The notes beneath the pieces are model-generated. The model did no database searches. It was not told the origin of the DNA and was given only the letters and a program-made list of their open reading frames with translations. The translations under genes and the position numbers were made by a program. Positions 1-8,531 of a stretch of 64,000 bases of DNA are shown piece by piece. Location: contig NW_008705572.1 of assembly GCF_000186865.1 (NCBI RefSeq), positions 928,684 to 992,683 of the forward strand. The letters run 5' to 3'. Position 1 is the stretch's first letter. The number at the start of each line of letters is the position of its first letter. Source of the DNA: Aureococcus anophagefferens. Lineage: Eukaryota; Sar; Pelagophyceae; Pelagomonadales; Pelagomonadaceae.

Positions 1-1011
1 GCGCGCCTCGCGGACGGCGCGCCGCTTTCTTCGCCCGCGGTGCAGCTCGGCGCGCCGGCGTTCGGGAAGGCGAGCCTCGAGGTCGCGCACCTCGTCCGCT
101 CGGGCCGCGGCGACGACGCCGCGAAGCGCGCGAGGCAGCGCGACCTCGCGCGGCTCGCGTCCGACGCCGCGGCGTTCAAGGACGCGAACCCGGGCTGCGC
201 CTTCGCCGACTTTTGGGGCTGGGCGAGCCCCGGGAGCGTCGACGCCGGCGGCGCGGGCGACGCCGTCGCGCTCGAGGTCGCGCCGGCCGACGACGCGGTC
301 GTCGCGCTCTGGTCCGCGGTCAAAGCGACGCCCGCGGCCGAGGCGGCGGCCCTCTTCGACGCCGAGGGCGAGGCGGAGACGGCGCTCCACCGGTTGGAGG
401 TCGCGCGGCCCCGCTGGGTCGCGGGCCAGCTTTTGGCCTGCGGCGCGGCGACGGCCGTCTTCGCGCTCAAGCACGCGGCCGCGACGCTCCACGGCGCGGC
501 GGCCCTCCCCTCCGTCGCCGCCCGGCTCGACGACGTCGACGCCCAGGCGTCGGCGCTCGCGGCCCTCGTCGCCGACGCGTCGCCGCTCGACGCGGGCGAC
601 GCCGCGGACGCGCCCGCGACGCTCCGCGCGGCGACGCGCTTCGCGGACGCGCTCGACGCCGCCGAGCGCCACCTCGCGCGCGCCGTCGCGCTGCTGGCGC
701 TGCTGCGGCGCAGCGGCGGCGACGCCTCGGCCGCGGACGCGCGCGTCGCGGAGCGCGCGCTCGACGCCGCGGCCTTCGCCGTCGACGGCGCCGAGGACCG
801 CGGCGCGGTCTGCCGCCTCCTCGCGGCGCTCCAGGACGACGACGACGACGACGGGGGCGGCATCGACCTCCCGCCGCCGGCGTCGAAGGAGTACGTCCTC
901 TGGCACGGCGGCCACGACACGCCGAGCCGCCTCTACGCCGCGGAGCGCGCGGCGCCAGACGGCGGACCCGCTGCGGCGACCTGGGCGCTCGCGGTGACGC
1001 GGGCGGACTAA
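1..1011 (+). CDS. RAB3GAP1: Rab3 GTPase-activating protein catalytic subunit, C-terminal part (5' truncated by window)
   Basis: The reading frame is open from base 1 to a TAA at 1009-1011, so the start lies outside the window. Rab3GAP1 is the catalytic half of the Rab3GAP complex, which acts on Rab3 as a GAP and on Rab18 as an exchange factor in membrane traffic and autophagy. What I see matches the family's C-terminal third: the FKDANPGCAFADFWGW block, then a W...W segment, an LFD..GEAE..LH.LE block, an Ala-rich helical stretch, and a terminal block beginning SKEYVLWHG as in the conserved end of the family. The expected arginine finger region is upstream and not visible. Alanine and Asp richness reflects the GC-rich genome. 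Identification rests on these ordered blocks; orthology to subunit 1 is fairly secure. Confidence 0.8.
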   Translation, partial: ARLADGAPLSSPAVQLGAPAFGKASLEVAHLVRSGRGDDAAKRARQRDLARLASDAAAFKDANPGCAFADFWGWASPGSVDAGGAGDAVALEVAPADDAVVALWSAVKATPAAEAAALFDAEGEAETALHRLEVARPRWVAGQLLACGAATAVFALKHAAATLHGAAALPSVAARLDDVDAQASALAALVADASPLDAGDAADAPATLRAATRFADALDAAERHLARAVALLALLRRSGGDASAADARVAERALDAAAFAVDGAEDRGAVCRLLAALQDDDDDDGGGIDLPPPASKEYVLWHGGHDTPSRLYAAERAAPDGGPAAATWALAVTRAD

Positions 1012-1138
1012 GCTTCTTGTTTGCTTAGGTCGTAGCGAGGCCTCGAAGAGATCTTGGTCGGTTCGTTGGTTCCAATGACACGTGTCAAGATCCTGCGGCA
1101 CGGAGACCACCTGAGCCGCGCGGTCGGCCGCGAAAAAA

Positions 1139-2008
1139 TTAGAGGAACATCAAGATGGCATTGAACGGCCCGTCGGGGAGGTAACCGTGGACGCCACTGA
1201 TGATCTGCAGCGAATCGCTGATGGGCGCGCCGCGCCCGGCCTCCGCGAGGCTTCGGGCGCGCACGAGTTCCCACCACAGCATTTTCCGGTATTCCCGGCG
1301 GAGTTCGGGGCAACGCCGCCGCGCACCTGCTCGCAGAAGCAATCGCACGATTTCGTGATGTCCCGCGTCCAACGCGATAACTACGGCCGTCGGCGCGTCC
1401 TTGTCGACATCCGTTCCAATTGCCCGCGCATTTCTCTGTCGGTAGGAGAATTCGAGCGACACCTTGCGCCGGATGAGGATGGTCACAATCTCCACGTGGC
1501 CTTGCTTTGCCGCGGTCGTGAGCAAGCTGTGCCCGCCTGGGTAACCCGAATCGACTTCGTCTTCATGCACGGCCATCAGCTCGCACATCGTCAGCCTCGG
1601 CTCGCCGTAATCATGTCGCCGCTGCGCTACCCAAAGGGTCGAGTTCCAGACAATGTTTCGCGCATGCTCGATCCAAATGCTTCTAAGTGAGCGCAACATC
1701 CACTCGCGTCGAGAATCCGGCTCGTCGATGCCACGTCGTCTGAGTCTCCTCCGGCGCGCCGCGGCCAAATCCCAAGGCAGGAGCTTGGGATCGGCTTTGT
1801 TGTAGAATCGCCGAACGGGCTGCCCTAAGCTCATACCAAGAGCGTAGAGGAGGAGTTGCGGTATCGCCCACAACCCGGCGAGGGCGTCATAGAGCGTGAG
1901 TCTCGGGCCGGCGAATAAAATCGCGCGCAAGATGATGCACGCACGGAGCAAGCAGTGGAAGACAACAGACACGCCGTCTTCCAAGAGCGCGTGATATGTC
2001 CGTGCCAT
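1139..2008 (-). CDS. ankyrin-repeat protein
   Basis: A 289-residue protein starting at an ATG at 2008. The first 60 residues hold hydrophobic stretches (roughly residues 15-35 and 40-58) that could be one or two membrane segments. Two ankyrin-like units follow: one near residues 156-185 (LLTTAAKQGHVEIVTILIRR) and a second near 208-240 (ending EIVRLLLRAGA). Ankyrin repeats bind other proteins, so a scaffold role is plausible but no partner can be named. GC content is visibly lower than in most neighbours. The gene converges on the Rab3GAP end (127 bp apart) and runs in tandem with the next gene on the same strand. Function unknown. Confidence 0.6.
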   Translation of the reverse strand: MARTYHALLEDGVSVVFHCLLRACIILRAILFAGPRLTLYDALAGLWAIPQLLLYALGMSLGQPVRRFYNKADPKLLPWDLAAARRRRLRRRGIDEPDSRREWMLRSLRSIWIEHARNIVWNSTLWVAQRRHDYGEPRLTMCELMAVHEDEVDSGYPGGHSLLTTAAKQGHVEIVTILIRRKVSLEFSYRQRNARAIGTDVDKDAPTAVVIALDAGHHEIVRLLLRAGARRRCPELRREYRKMLWWELVRARSLAEAGRGAPISDSLQIISGVHGYLPDGPFNAILMFL

Positions 2009-2171
2009 GGCCTACGTCTTAGGGCACGCACGACGCCCTGCGGCGGACATGAGGGCGGGGTCTTGTTTTGTGGAGAGGCTCGCCGAAAGCAAAAACAGCT
2101 TCGTGATTTTACATGGAGGAGAGGGACTTCGTAACCTTTCGCAGGCTGGGGCGGGCTTGGCCCGGGCTGCC

Positions 2172-4361
2172 TCAGGACAGGAGCACGTTCCAGGGGATCG
2201 GCGCCGCGCCGTGGGCCGCGAGCATGGTGTTCGCGGTCGCGAAGGGCCGCGCGTCGTTGAACTCGTCGCGCGTGAACTGGCCCGGGAACGGCGCGCGGAC
2301 GACGCAGGCGCGGCTCGCGCCCGAGACCGCGGAGGCGAGGTCCGCGGGCGCGCCCTTGCCGAGGAAGATGAAGGCCGTCGGCGTGCCGCGCGCGTCGGCC
2401 GCGGCGCAGATGCGGCGGATCGCGGACTGGAGGAAGCGCCGCCAGCGGGGCGCGTTGGACTCGGCGCCCTGGAGCGCCGAGTTCAAGAGGAGCACGCCGG
2501 CCCGCAGGGACCAGGGCGTGAGGTCGCAGGACGACGGCCTGCGGCCGCCGAAGCCGCAGTCGGGGTCGCTCTTGAGGTGGTTGTAGAGCCACGTGTTGAC
2601 GCACGGCGGCTTCTTGGCGCCGTCGGGCGCGGAGAGCGCGAGGCCGTGGGCCTGCTGCGCGTTGGGGTAGGGCGCCTTGCCGACGAGCACCGCGCGGACG
2701 GCGCCGGGCCCGCCGGGGAAGGCCTCGAAGCAGCGCATGACCTTGTCCTCCGTCGGGAAGCCCGAGCCCGGCGCGGGCAGGGACGCGAGGTCGACGCCGC
2801 CCCAGCCCGCCGCGGTGAGCCGGGCGGCCCAGGACAGCGCCGCGCCGCCGCCGCCGGCCGGGTACGCCGTCGGCGACGCGGGCGCGGCGGCCGCCGGCGC
2901 CGCCCGCGGGGGCGCCCGCGGCGCCGCGGCGGCCGCCGGCGCCGCGCCGAGGCCGCCGGGCGAGCCGCCGCCGTCGAGGACGCGGCCGCCGCCCCCGAGG
3001 ACGCGGCCGCCGCCGCCGGTCCCGACGATGCCGTACTCGCGGAGGTCGTCGCTGCCGCCGCTCGCGCCGCCGCCGCGCGCGAGCAGCGTCGCCAGGTGGC
3101 GCCGCGCGTCCTCCTCGTTGTCCGGCGGCTGCGTGACGCGCGGGCACGGGTAGAACTGGCCCACGAGGCGCGTGACGTAGGGCTTCCCGTTGCCCGACAG
3201 CTGGACGGCGCGCTGGTCGGCGGCGACGACGTAGGACCCCGGCGGCAGCTTCGTCGCCCAGGCCGCCTCGTCGCAGCGCGCGCGCCAGCTGTAGCGCCAG
3301 CAGGCGGGCGTCTTGACCTCCTCCCAGCGGAAGTCGCGCAGCGTCACGCGCTTGCCGCCGACGGTCATCTCGCACGTCCGGCCGCGGCGCGCGCTCTCCT
3401 CGGGCGTCACGTAGAGCCAGTCGTGCCTCGTGCCGATGGGCGTGTACTCGGACGAGCCCACGGGCTTGAGCCGATCCGGGACGGCCGCGTGCGTCGAGTA
3501 GGCCCGGTAGTTGGCGCTCTTCTTCTCGTCGATGCGCGCGGCGGACTTGTTGAAGTCGCCGCAGAGGCTGTGGCAGATCTGCGTCTTGTCGCCGCCGCCG
3601 GAGACCTGGCCCGACGCGGAGACGTGGAGCCAGCCCGCGATGCCCCAGTACCACGTCGCGCGCGGCGTGTCGAGCGCGGACGTCTCCGCGCGGATGAGCT
3701 GGTCCGCGGCGCGCACGTGCGGGCTCGAGTACATGCTCTTGAGCACGGGGCCCATGGCCACGGCGAGCGGGCCGCCCGCGGCCGCCGCGGCCGCCGGCGC
3801 CGCGGCCGCCGGCGCCGCGGCCGGCGCCTGGCCGCCGGACTGGCGCCGTTCGCGCGCGCGCGCGAGCGCCGCGAGGTCGACGTCGTCGTCGGCCGCGACC
3901 GGTGCGACCGGCGCCTGGCCGCCGGACCGGCGCCGCTCGCGCGCGAGGTCGACGTCGTCGTCGGCCGCGAGGTCGATGACCTCCGCCTTGGGCTTCTTCC
4001 GCGGCTCCGGCGGCGCCGCGGGCGCGTCGCGCTTCTCCGCGCGGGGCGCCGCGGGGGGCGCCGGGGGCGTCAGGGCCGGCGGGGCGGCCGGGGGCGCCTC
4101 GTCGACGTCCGGCGCCGCGACGCCCAACTTGAGTCGAATCCGCGCCGCGATGAGCTTCCGGTTCGATGCGGTCTCGTACCCCAAGCTGTGGATAAACTTC
4201 TCGAAGAACTCCTCCATGCCCTCCTCCGCCACCTCGGCGAGGCTTAGATTCTCCGCGGCGAGCCACGCCTGTGCTTTCGCCATCGCCTCGGGGCGTCCCG
4301 CGAAAACATCGACGAGCAGGATCTCGTCGACCTTGTGACGTCCGGCGTCCACGGTGTCCAT
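2172..4361 (-). CDS. protein with C-terminal uracil-DNA-glycosylase fold lacking catalytic residues
   Basis: A 729-residue protein. The N-terminal 80 residues form a helical block of unknown type; residues 80-220 are acidic, Pro/Ala-rich and low complexity with a repeated DDDVDLA..RERR.SGGQAP unit; residues 240-420 form a Trp/Cys-rich globular region I do not recognise; residues about 530-729 align in order with family-1 uracil-DNA glycosylases. Matching landmarks are the water-activating loop (GKAPYP, residues 561-566), QAHGLALS, PPCVNTWLYNHLK, the DLTPW..RAGVLLLN strand and a final PFATAN..L helix. The family's GQDPYH loop has lost its catalytic Asp (Ala here) and its last His (Pro here), and the HPSP minor-groove loop reads APFP (690-693). 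The domain is therefore probably non-catalytic, perhaps a DNA-binding or uracil-sensing relic. Start chosen at the ATG at 4361. Confidence 0.7.
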   Translation of the reverse strand: MDTVDAGRHKVDEILLVDVFAGRPEAMAKAQAWLAAENLSLAEVAEEGMEEFFEKFIHSLGYETASNRKLIAARIRLKLGVAAPDVDEAPPAAPPALTPPAPPAAPRAEKRDAPAAPPEPRKKPKAEVIDLAADDDVDLARERRRSGGQAPVAPVAADDDVDLAALARARERRQSGGQAPAAAPAAAAPAAAAAAGGPLAVAMGPVLKSMYSSPHVRAADQLIRAETSALDTPRATWYWGIAGWLHVSASGQVSGGGDKTQICHSLCGDFNKSAARIDEKKSANYRAYSTHAAVPDRLKPVGSSEYTPIGTRHDWLYVTPEESARRGRTCEMTVGGKRVTLRDFRWEEVKTPACWRYSWRARCDEAAWATKLPPGSYVVAADQRAVQLSGNGKPYVTRLVGQFYPCPRVTQPPDNEEDARRHLATLLARGGGASGGSDDLREYGIVGTGGGGRVLGGGGRVLDGGGSPGGLGAAPAAAAAPRAPPRAAPAAAAPASPTAYPAGGGGAALSWAARLTAAGWGGVDLASLPAPGSGFPTEDKVMRCFEAFPGGPGAVRAVLVGKAPYPNAQQAHGLALSAPDGAKKPPCVNTWLYNHLKSDPDCGFGGRRPSSCDLTPWSLRAGVLLLNSALQGAESNAPRWRRFLQSAIRRICAAADARGTPTAFIFLGKGAPADLASAVSGASRACVVRAPFPGQFTRDEFNDARPFATANTMLAAHGAAPIPWNVLLS

Positions 4362-4500
4362 TACGCGTGTGTAGGAGATGTACGGGGCGGGCTTGGGGCG
4401 GACGGCGGCACGGAGAGCTTCTCAGGTCTCTGAGAGCGATCTGCCTAGCCCCACTAGGGTACTGAGAATTTGCCGGCCGAGGTCGTTCACGCACCGACAG

Positions 4501-4826
4501 AGGGGGCCCTGCACAACGGTGCGTGCCGCGGTCCCCGGCCACGTCCCCGGCCCGTGCCCGGGCCGTGCCCGGGGCCCCGTGCCGGGCCCGTGCCGGGCCT
4601 CCCCGGCCCGTGCCCGGCCCGTGCCCGGGGCCCGTGCCGAGTGCCGGGCCCGTGCCGGGCCGCGTGGCCCGTGCCCGGCCCGTGCCCGGGGGCCCGTGCC
4701 GAGTGCCGTGCCGCGTGCCGGGCCCGTGCCGGGCCGCGTGCCCGGAGCGCATTTACCGTACCGGAACCCCCGTGCCCGCCGTCCCCGGCCCCCGTCCCGG
4801 GGCCGGACCGTCGTGCAGGGGCCCGT
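4501..4826. mobile_element. MITE-like element with terminal inverted repeats and internal GC minisatellite
   Basis: The 538-bp gap between the UDG-like gene and the SGNH gene holds a 326-bp block whose ends are imperfect inverted repeats of about 19 bp (left starts AGGGGGCCCTGCACAACGG; the reverse complement of the right end starts ACGGGCCCCTGCACGACGG). It is flanked by a 6-bp direct repeat CGACAG at 4495-4500 and 4827-4832. The interior (about 4523-4745) is a degenerate tandem array of GTGCCGGGCC-like units with a higher-order period near 60-70 bp. No transposase is present, so if mobile it is non-autonomous. Confidence 0.5.
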
Positions 4827-4900
4827 CGACAGTTCGCTACTAACGTTCACGAGTGGGGGTTACGTGCGCAATCCGCACCGCTCGTCGTCGAGCGCGGGAT

Positions 4901-6731
4901 TCAACAGGCGGTGATCGTCGCCACCTTGAAGACGGCCCCCTTTTCTTTGAGCGTGATGCGGACGGCGGCGAGCGCAGTCTTCCGTGTCGGTGGTGTCTCC
5001 GGCAGGGGCAGCTTGACGATGTTGAAGACGGACACGTGCGCCGTGCCGCGCGCGTCGGCGAAGACGGCGCCGCGCACGATCCACGCGCGGCCGTCGCTGT
5101 CGCCCTCGAGGAGCTCGATCGTCGCTTCGCCCCAGGCCGCCGAGTAGGAGACCATGTAGGCGACGGACAGCTCGGGTTTCGTCCGGCTCTTCGACGGCCA
5201 CGGGAAGCCGACCGTCGTGAGGGGACCGGCCTCGACGGCCGCGGTCGTCCGCCAGCCCGGCTTGTCGTGGTCCGCGTCGAGGATCCAACCCTCGTGGCCC
5301 GCGAAGTTGCTCGGATCCAGGGCGTCTGCGTTCCACGAGAAGGAGCACGCGACGCACGTGTCCGCCTTTTTTCGCGCTAGCCGGCGCGCGCCGGGCGCCC
5401 GCGCGAGCGGCGGCGGCGTCGCGCACGCGTCGACGAGCAGCGAAGCGACCGCGCGCGCGATCGTGATGGACCACGCCACGTGGACGGGAAACGGCGGGTG
5501 AACGTCGTGACCCTCCTCCCTCTCCAACCCCGCGCCGCGCCAGCCAAGCGCGAGGCCTGCGTGCGAATCGACCGGTGAGCCGGGCCGTCGGGGCCGGACT
5601 TCGAAACGCTCGAGCTCGGTCGCATCGAAGTCGATTCGGCTGATTTTTGGACGAGTCGTTTTCTCTCGTCGAGTCCTCGAAGCACGGCCGAAGAGTCCGG
5701 TCCACACCCTTCGATTCCGCGCACGTTGAAGTCGGGTCGAAGGTTTGATTTCCGCGCGGCGCGGGGCAGAGCGAGTGCGTCGAGTTTTTGCAGACCTTGT
5801 CGACGCGCGCCGCCGTCGCGCCCTTGCCGAAGACCGGCTCCATGATGTCGCGCCACGAGATCACGGGGCTCAGCGTCTCCTCGGCGACGCGCTCGTGGAC
5901 GCCCTGGGCGAGGTGAATGTCGTTCACGCCCTCGACCGTTCCGTCGAGGCCGGCGAGCGATTCCTCGAAGAAGACGAACGCGGGGCGCGTGCCGCCGGCG
6001 CAGTCGGCGACGCGTTCCCCGACGTCTTTGACGAAGTCCTCGACGCGCGCCGCGACGAGCGCGTAGTTGTTCTCGGCGTTTTTCGCCGCGTAATTGTCGT
6101 TGGTGCTCGTCGCGACGAGGACGACGTCCGGCGCCCAGCCGCTGAAATCGTGCTCGATCATGATGAGCCGCATCATCTCGATATTGTGGCCAGGCCTGGC
6201 GAAGTTCAGGATGTCGACCACGGGCGCGAGGCCCGCGGCCTTCCACACGGCCGGGAGCAGCGTCGGCCAAGCGCACTCTGCGCCCTTTTTCCCTTTCGAA
6301 TTCCCCTCCTTCATGGGATCGCACGCTTGGCGGCCGTACGTGACGCTGCCGCCGGCGACGGCGATACGGAGAGGCCGGCCCTCGGCCGCGGCGCGCACGC
6401 ACGTGGCGAGGAGGTCGCTTGGTTCGCCGCGCGCCGCGATCGCCCGCGAGACCGGCCCGAAGAAGTCGAGGCCGTAGACGACGTCGCCGACGATCCGGTC
6501 CGCGGGCGGGTAGAGGCCCTGCCCGGGTTTATTGCGCAGCCCCTCTGAAATCGAATTTTTGATGGCCGAGGAGACCAGGGTCCGCGGCCACGAGGCGTCC
6601 GCGCCCACCGCCGCCCGGCAGATCTCTCCTCGGCCGTACGGCTCGGTCGTCCGTCTTCGGTCGTACGTCGTCCGGTTCGAGCTCCCACCGACCGCCGCCG
6701 CCAGCGCGACCCGCACGAAGAAGAAACGCAT
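4901..6731 (-). CDS. secreted SGNH/GDSL-type hydrolase, two exons
   Basis: Exon 1 is 6731-5768 and exon 2 is 5556-4901, giving 539 residues. The start at 6731 (MRFFFVRVALAAAVGG) begins a signal peptide, so the product is likely secreted or lumenal. SGNH landmarks are the nucleophile block GGSVTYG (Ser129), a STNDN block matching the GxND motif, and EGHDVHPPFPVHVAW near residues 336-350, which fits the catalytic Asp/His block. That last block is continuous only after the intron is removed, which supports the splice model. A Trp-rich C-terminal region of about 170 residues follows (ASLLVDAC onward, with C..CSFSWN). Family members cleave ester bonds of lipids or acetylated glycans; the substrate cannot be told. 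Stop TGA at 4903-4901. The neighbouring sulfotransferase is on the same strand. Confidence 0.72.
5557..5767 (-). mobile_element. introner-type intron (GC-AG), diverged member of the 192-bp family
   Basis: Read on the minus strand, this 211-bp intron starts with GCCCCGCG and ends CACGCAG, followed by GCCTCGCG: an 8-bp flanking repeat with one mismatch. Its core (for example CTCGTCCAAAAATCAGCCGA) matches the elements at 43278 and 50704 and lies in the same orientation relative to the gene. The ends form a poor inverted repeat (CCGCGCGGAAATCAAACC against CTGCGTGCGAATCGACC). Removal joins exon frames exactly at a TGC codon. Confidence 0.75.
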
Positions 6732-6997
6732 CACGCGCGCGTAGCGAAGATGGACCGTGTATTGCTCGCCAGTCACGCAGGCCCGGGCGCCCCCACTAGC
6801 GATGATCTGCCCCACAGGGCGGCGCCGGCGCCCCCCCGAGCCGGCCCAGGGCCCCTGGCTGGGAGGACTGCCGCGTAGCGGTCGTCTCGCTGTAGTCCTC
6901 GCTGCTCGAGGCGCTGCTCGAGGCCCTCCGCCCTCGCCGATGCTCGCCAGCGACGACGACAGGACTCCCCACCACGGATCCATGTCGCTACGCGCAC

Positions 6998-8065
6998 CTA
7001 CCCCTCCTCGCAGGGGTACCGCGCGAAGCGCGGGAACGGCGGCTCGTCGTCCGGCCCTTGCTCCGCGGCGAGGAACGCGTAGAGCCGCTCGTTCTCCGGC
7101 GCGTAGAGCGCCTCGAGGCGGTCGCGCACGGCGCAGGCGATGGTCTTTTGGCCTTTGGTGCGATTGTGCCCCGTGTCGGGGAACGCCTCCGCGCCGGCCG
7201 GCGCGGGCAGCCGTAGAAACGCGGAGACGCGCCGCGCGGCGTCGTCGAAGCGCGTTGCGAGCCAGCCGAGCTCGACGACGAAGAGGTGGCGCCGCGGGAA
7301 GTGGGCGACCCAGTTCTCGAGCTGGCGCGCGTAAAATCCGCTATGAAGTCCCTCCGCGCACTTGCGGCGGTAGACGTCGTAGGCCTCGGCCCAGGTCCCG
7401 TTGCGCCCGCCCGCCGCCAGGGCCGCCGCCGCCCGGTCGAGGCGGCAGGCCGCGAAGGTCTCGTAGCGCTGCATGTGGCCCCGGCAGGCCGGGCAGCCCG
7501 CGCCTTTCCCCTTTTTTTCTCCACGCCGTTTCTGCATGTAGTAGTCGGAGACGTCGCGCGACACGGGCTCGCGGAGCACGGCGACGAAGCGGAGCGCGCC
7601 GCGGAAGGCCGCGGGCAGGGCCGCCGCGAGCGCGCCGGGCGTCGCCGGGACGCGCATGTTCGTCGGCGTCGCTTCGACGAAGCCGCCCGCGCACTCGCCG
7701 CGCCGCGCGGCCGGGTAGAGCGCCGGGAACGCGGCGCCGTCGCTGTTGCGCGTCGAGTTGCGCGTCCAAAAATTCGTTTCTTTGCTGTTCGACGACACGT
7801 GTTCGACGACGGCGGCCGCGCAGACGCCCCGATTGTAGTGGAGCCAGTGAAAAAACGAGGTCGATCCACATTTCATGCCGCCGATGATCCAGGTCTGGGG
7901 CCAGCACCCGCCGCGCTCGTCGCAGAGCCAGGGGAGCGACTCCGTCGCGCCGGCGACAAAGAGCGTCGCGAGGAGGATTGCGCCGCGGCCGACGAGACAG
8001 AAGGACATCACGCGCGGGCGCCTCCGGCAGAGCGGGCGTCGCGTCGCAACGATGGCTGTGGACAT
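6998..8065 (-). CDS. PAPS-dependent sulfotransferase, Golgi/secretory type
   Basis: A 355-residue protein starting at the ATG at 8065; a later ATG at 8008 sits directly before the hydrophobic run LVGRGAILLATLFVAG and is an alternative start. That run looks like a signal anchor, so a type II Golgi protein is likely. The 5'-phosphosulfate-binding loop is IIGGMKCGSTSFFHWL (about residues 60-75) and the 3'-phosphate block is LREPVSRDVSDYY. These are the two hallmarks of the heparan-sulfate-type sulfotransferase family, which moves sulfate from PAPS to carbohydrate or protein. Several Cys and N-glycosylation sites (NST, NRT) fit a lumenal catalytic domain. The acceptor is unknown. The upstream 450 bp are shared with the divergent glycosyltransferase at 8532. 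Confidence 0.8.
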   Translation of the reverse strand: MSTAIVATRRPLCRRRPRVMSFCLVGRGAILLATLFVAGATESLPWLCDERGGCWPQTWIIGGMKCGSTSFFHWLHYNRGVCAAAVVEHVSSNSKETNFWTRNSTRNSDGAAFPALYPAARRGECAGGFVEATPTNMRVPATPGALAAALPAAFRGALRFVAVLREPVSRDVSDYYMQKRRGEKKGKGAGCPACRGHMQRYETFAACRLDRAAAALAAGGRNGTWAEAYDVYRRKCAEGLHSGFYARQLENWVAHFPRRHLFVVELGWLATRFDDAARRVSAFLRLPAPAGAEAFPDTGHNRTKGQKTIACAVRDRLEALYAPENERLYAFLAAEQGPDDEPPFPRFARYPCEEG

Positions 8066-8180
8066 GTTGTGGACGCTCGCCAAAGTAGGGGCGGACAATG
8101 AAGCTCGGACAGAAGATAATTACCTCAAATTTCGCCTGGGGTCTCTGTTTACGCCTGAGACGTGTAGGTCGACTTCCCGG

Positions 8181-8263
8181 CCGTGTACACCCAAGATTTT
8201 TGGCTCGATCGACGTTGGGCCGGGCCCCATGGAACATATAAAAGAAAACGCGGGTGTACACGG
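8181..8263. promoter_or_regulatory. inverted repeat enclosing a TATA-like motif in a divergent promoter
   Basis: The 466-bp AT-richer gap between two divergent genes (8066-8531) contains a perfect 12-bp inverted repeat, CCGTGTACACCC at 8181-8192 and GGGTGTACACGG at 8252-8263. Between the arms lies ACATATAAAAG (8234-8244), a TATA-like sequence on the plus strand about 290 bp before the next start codon. Role inferred only from position. Confidence 0.35.
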
Positions 8264-8531
8264 CGCGATTTTCAACATTCTCCAGCCTTGAACGAAATGG
8301 GATTCGTCCAGCCCCATAGGAAAAAAACCGAGGCTTCGCGAAGCCATAACTTTACGAAATCCGGATCGATTTCCACGAACCCAGACTCTTTGATTATCAG
8401 CTAGATGCCCTCTATCCATCGCACTGGGCGGCGCCGCCAAATTCGACGATCTGCGATCGGCCGATTTTCAGTGTCCCCCCCTAGCCAAAGCAAGCGTCGA
8501 GCTTGTGGTGAGAGGTCGAAGAGCAGAGAGC

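Noticed and set aside
5557..5767. Reading straight through the intron of the SGNH gene
   Set aside because: Read-through loses the frame before the Asp/His block; splicing restores it.
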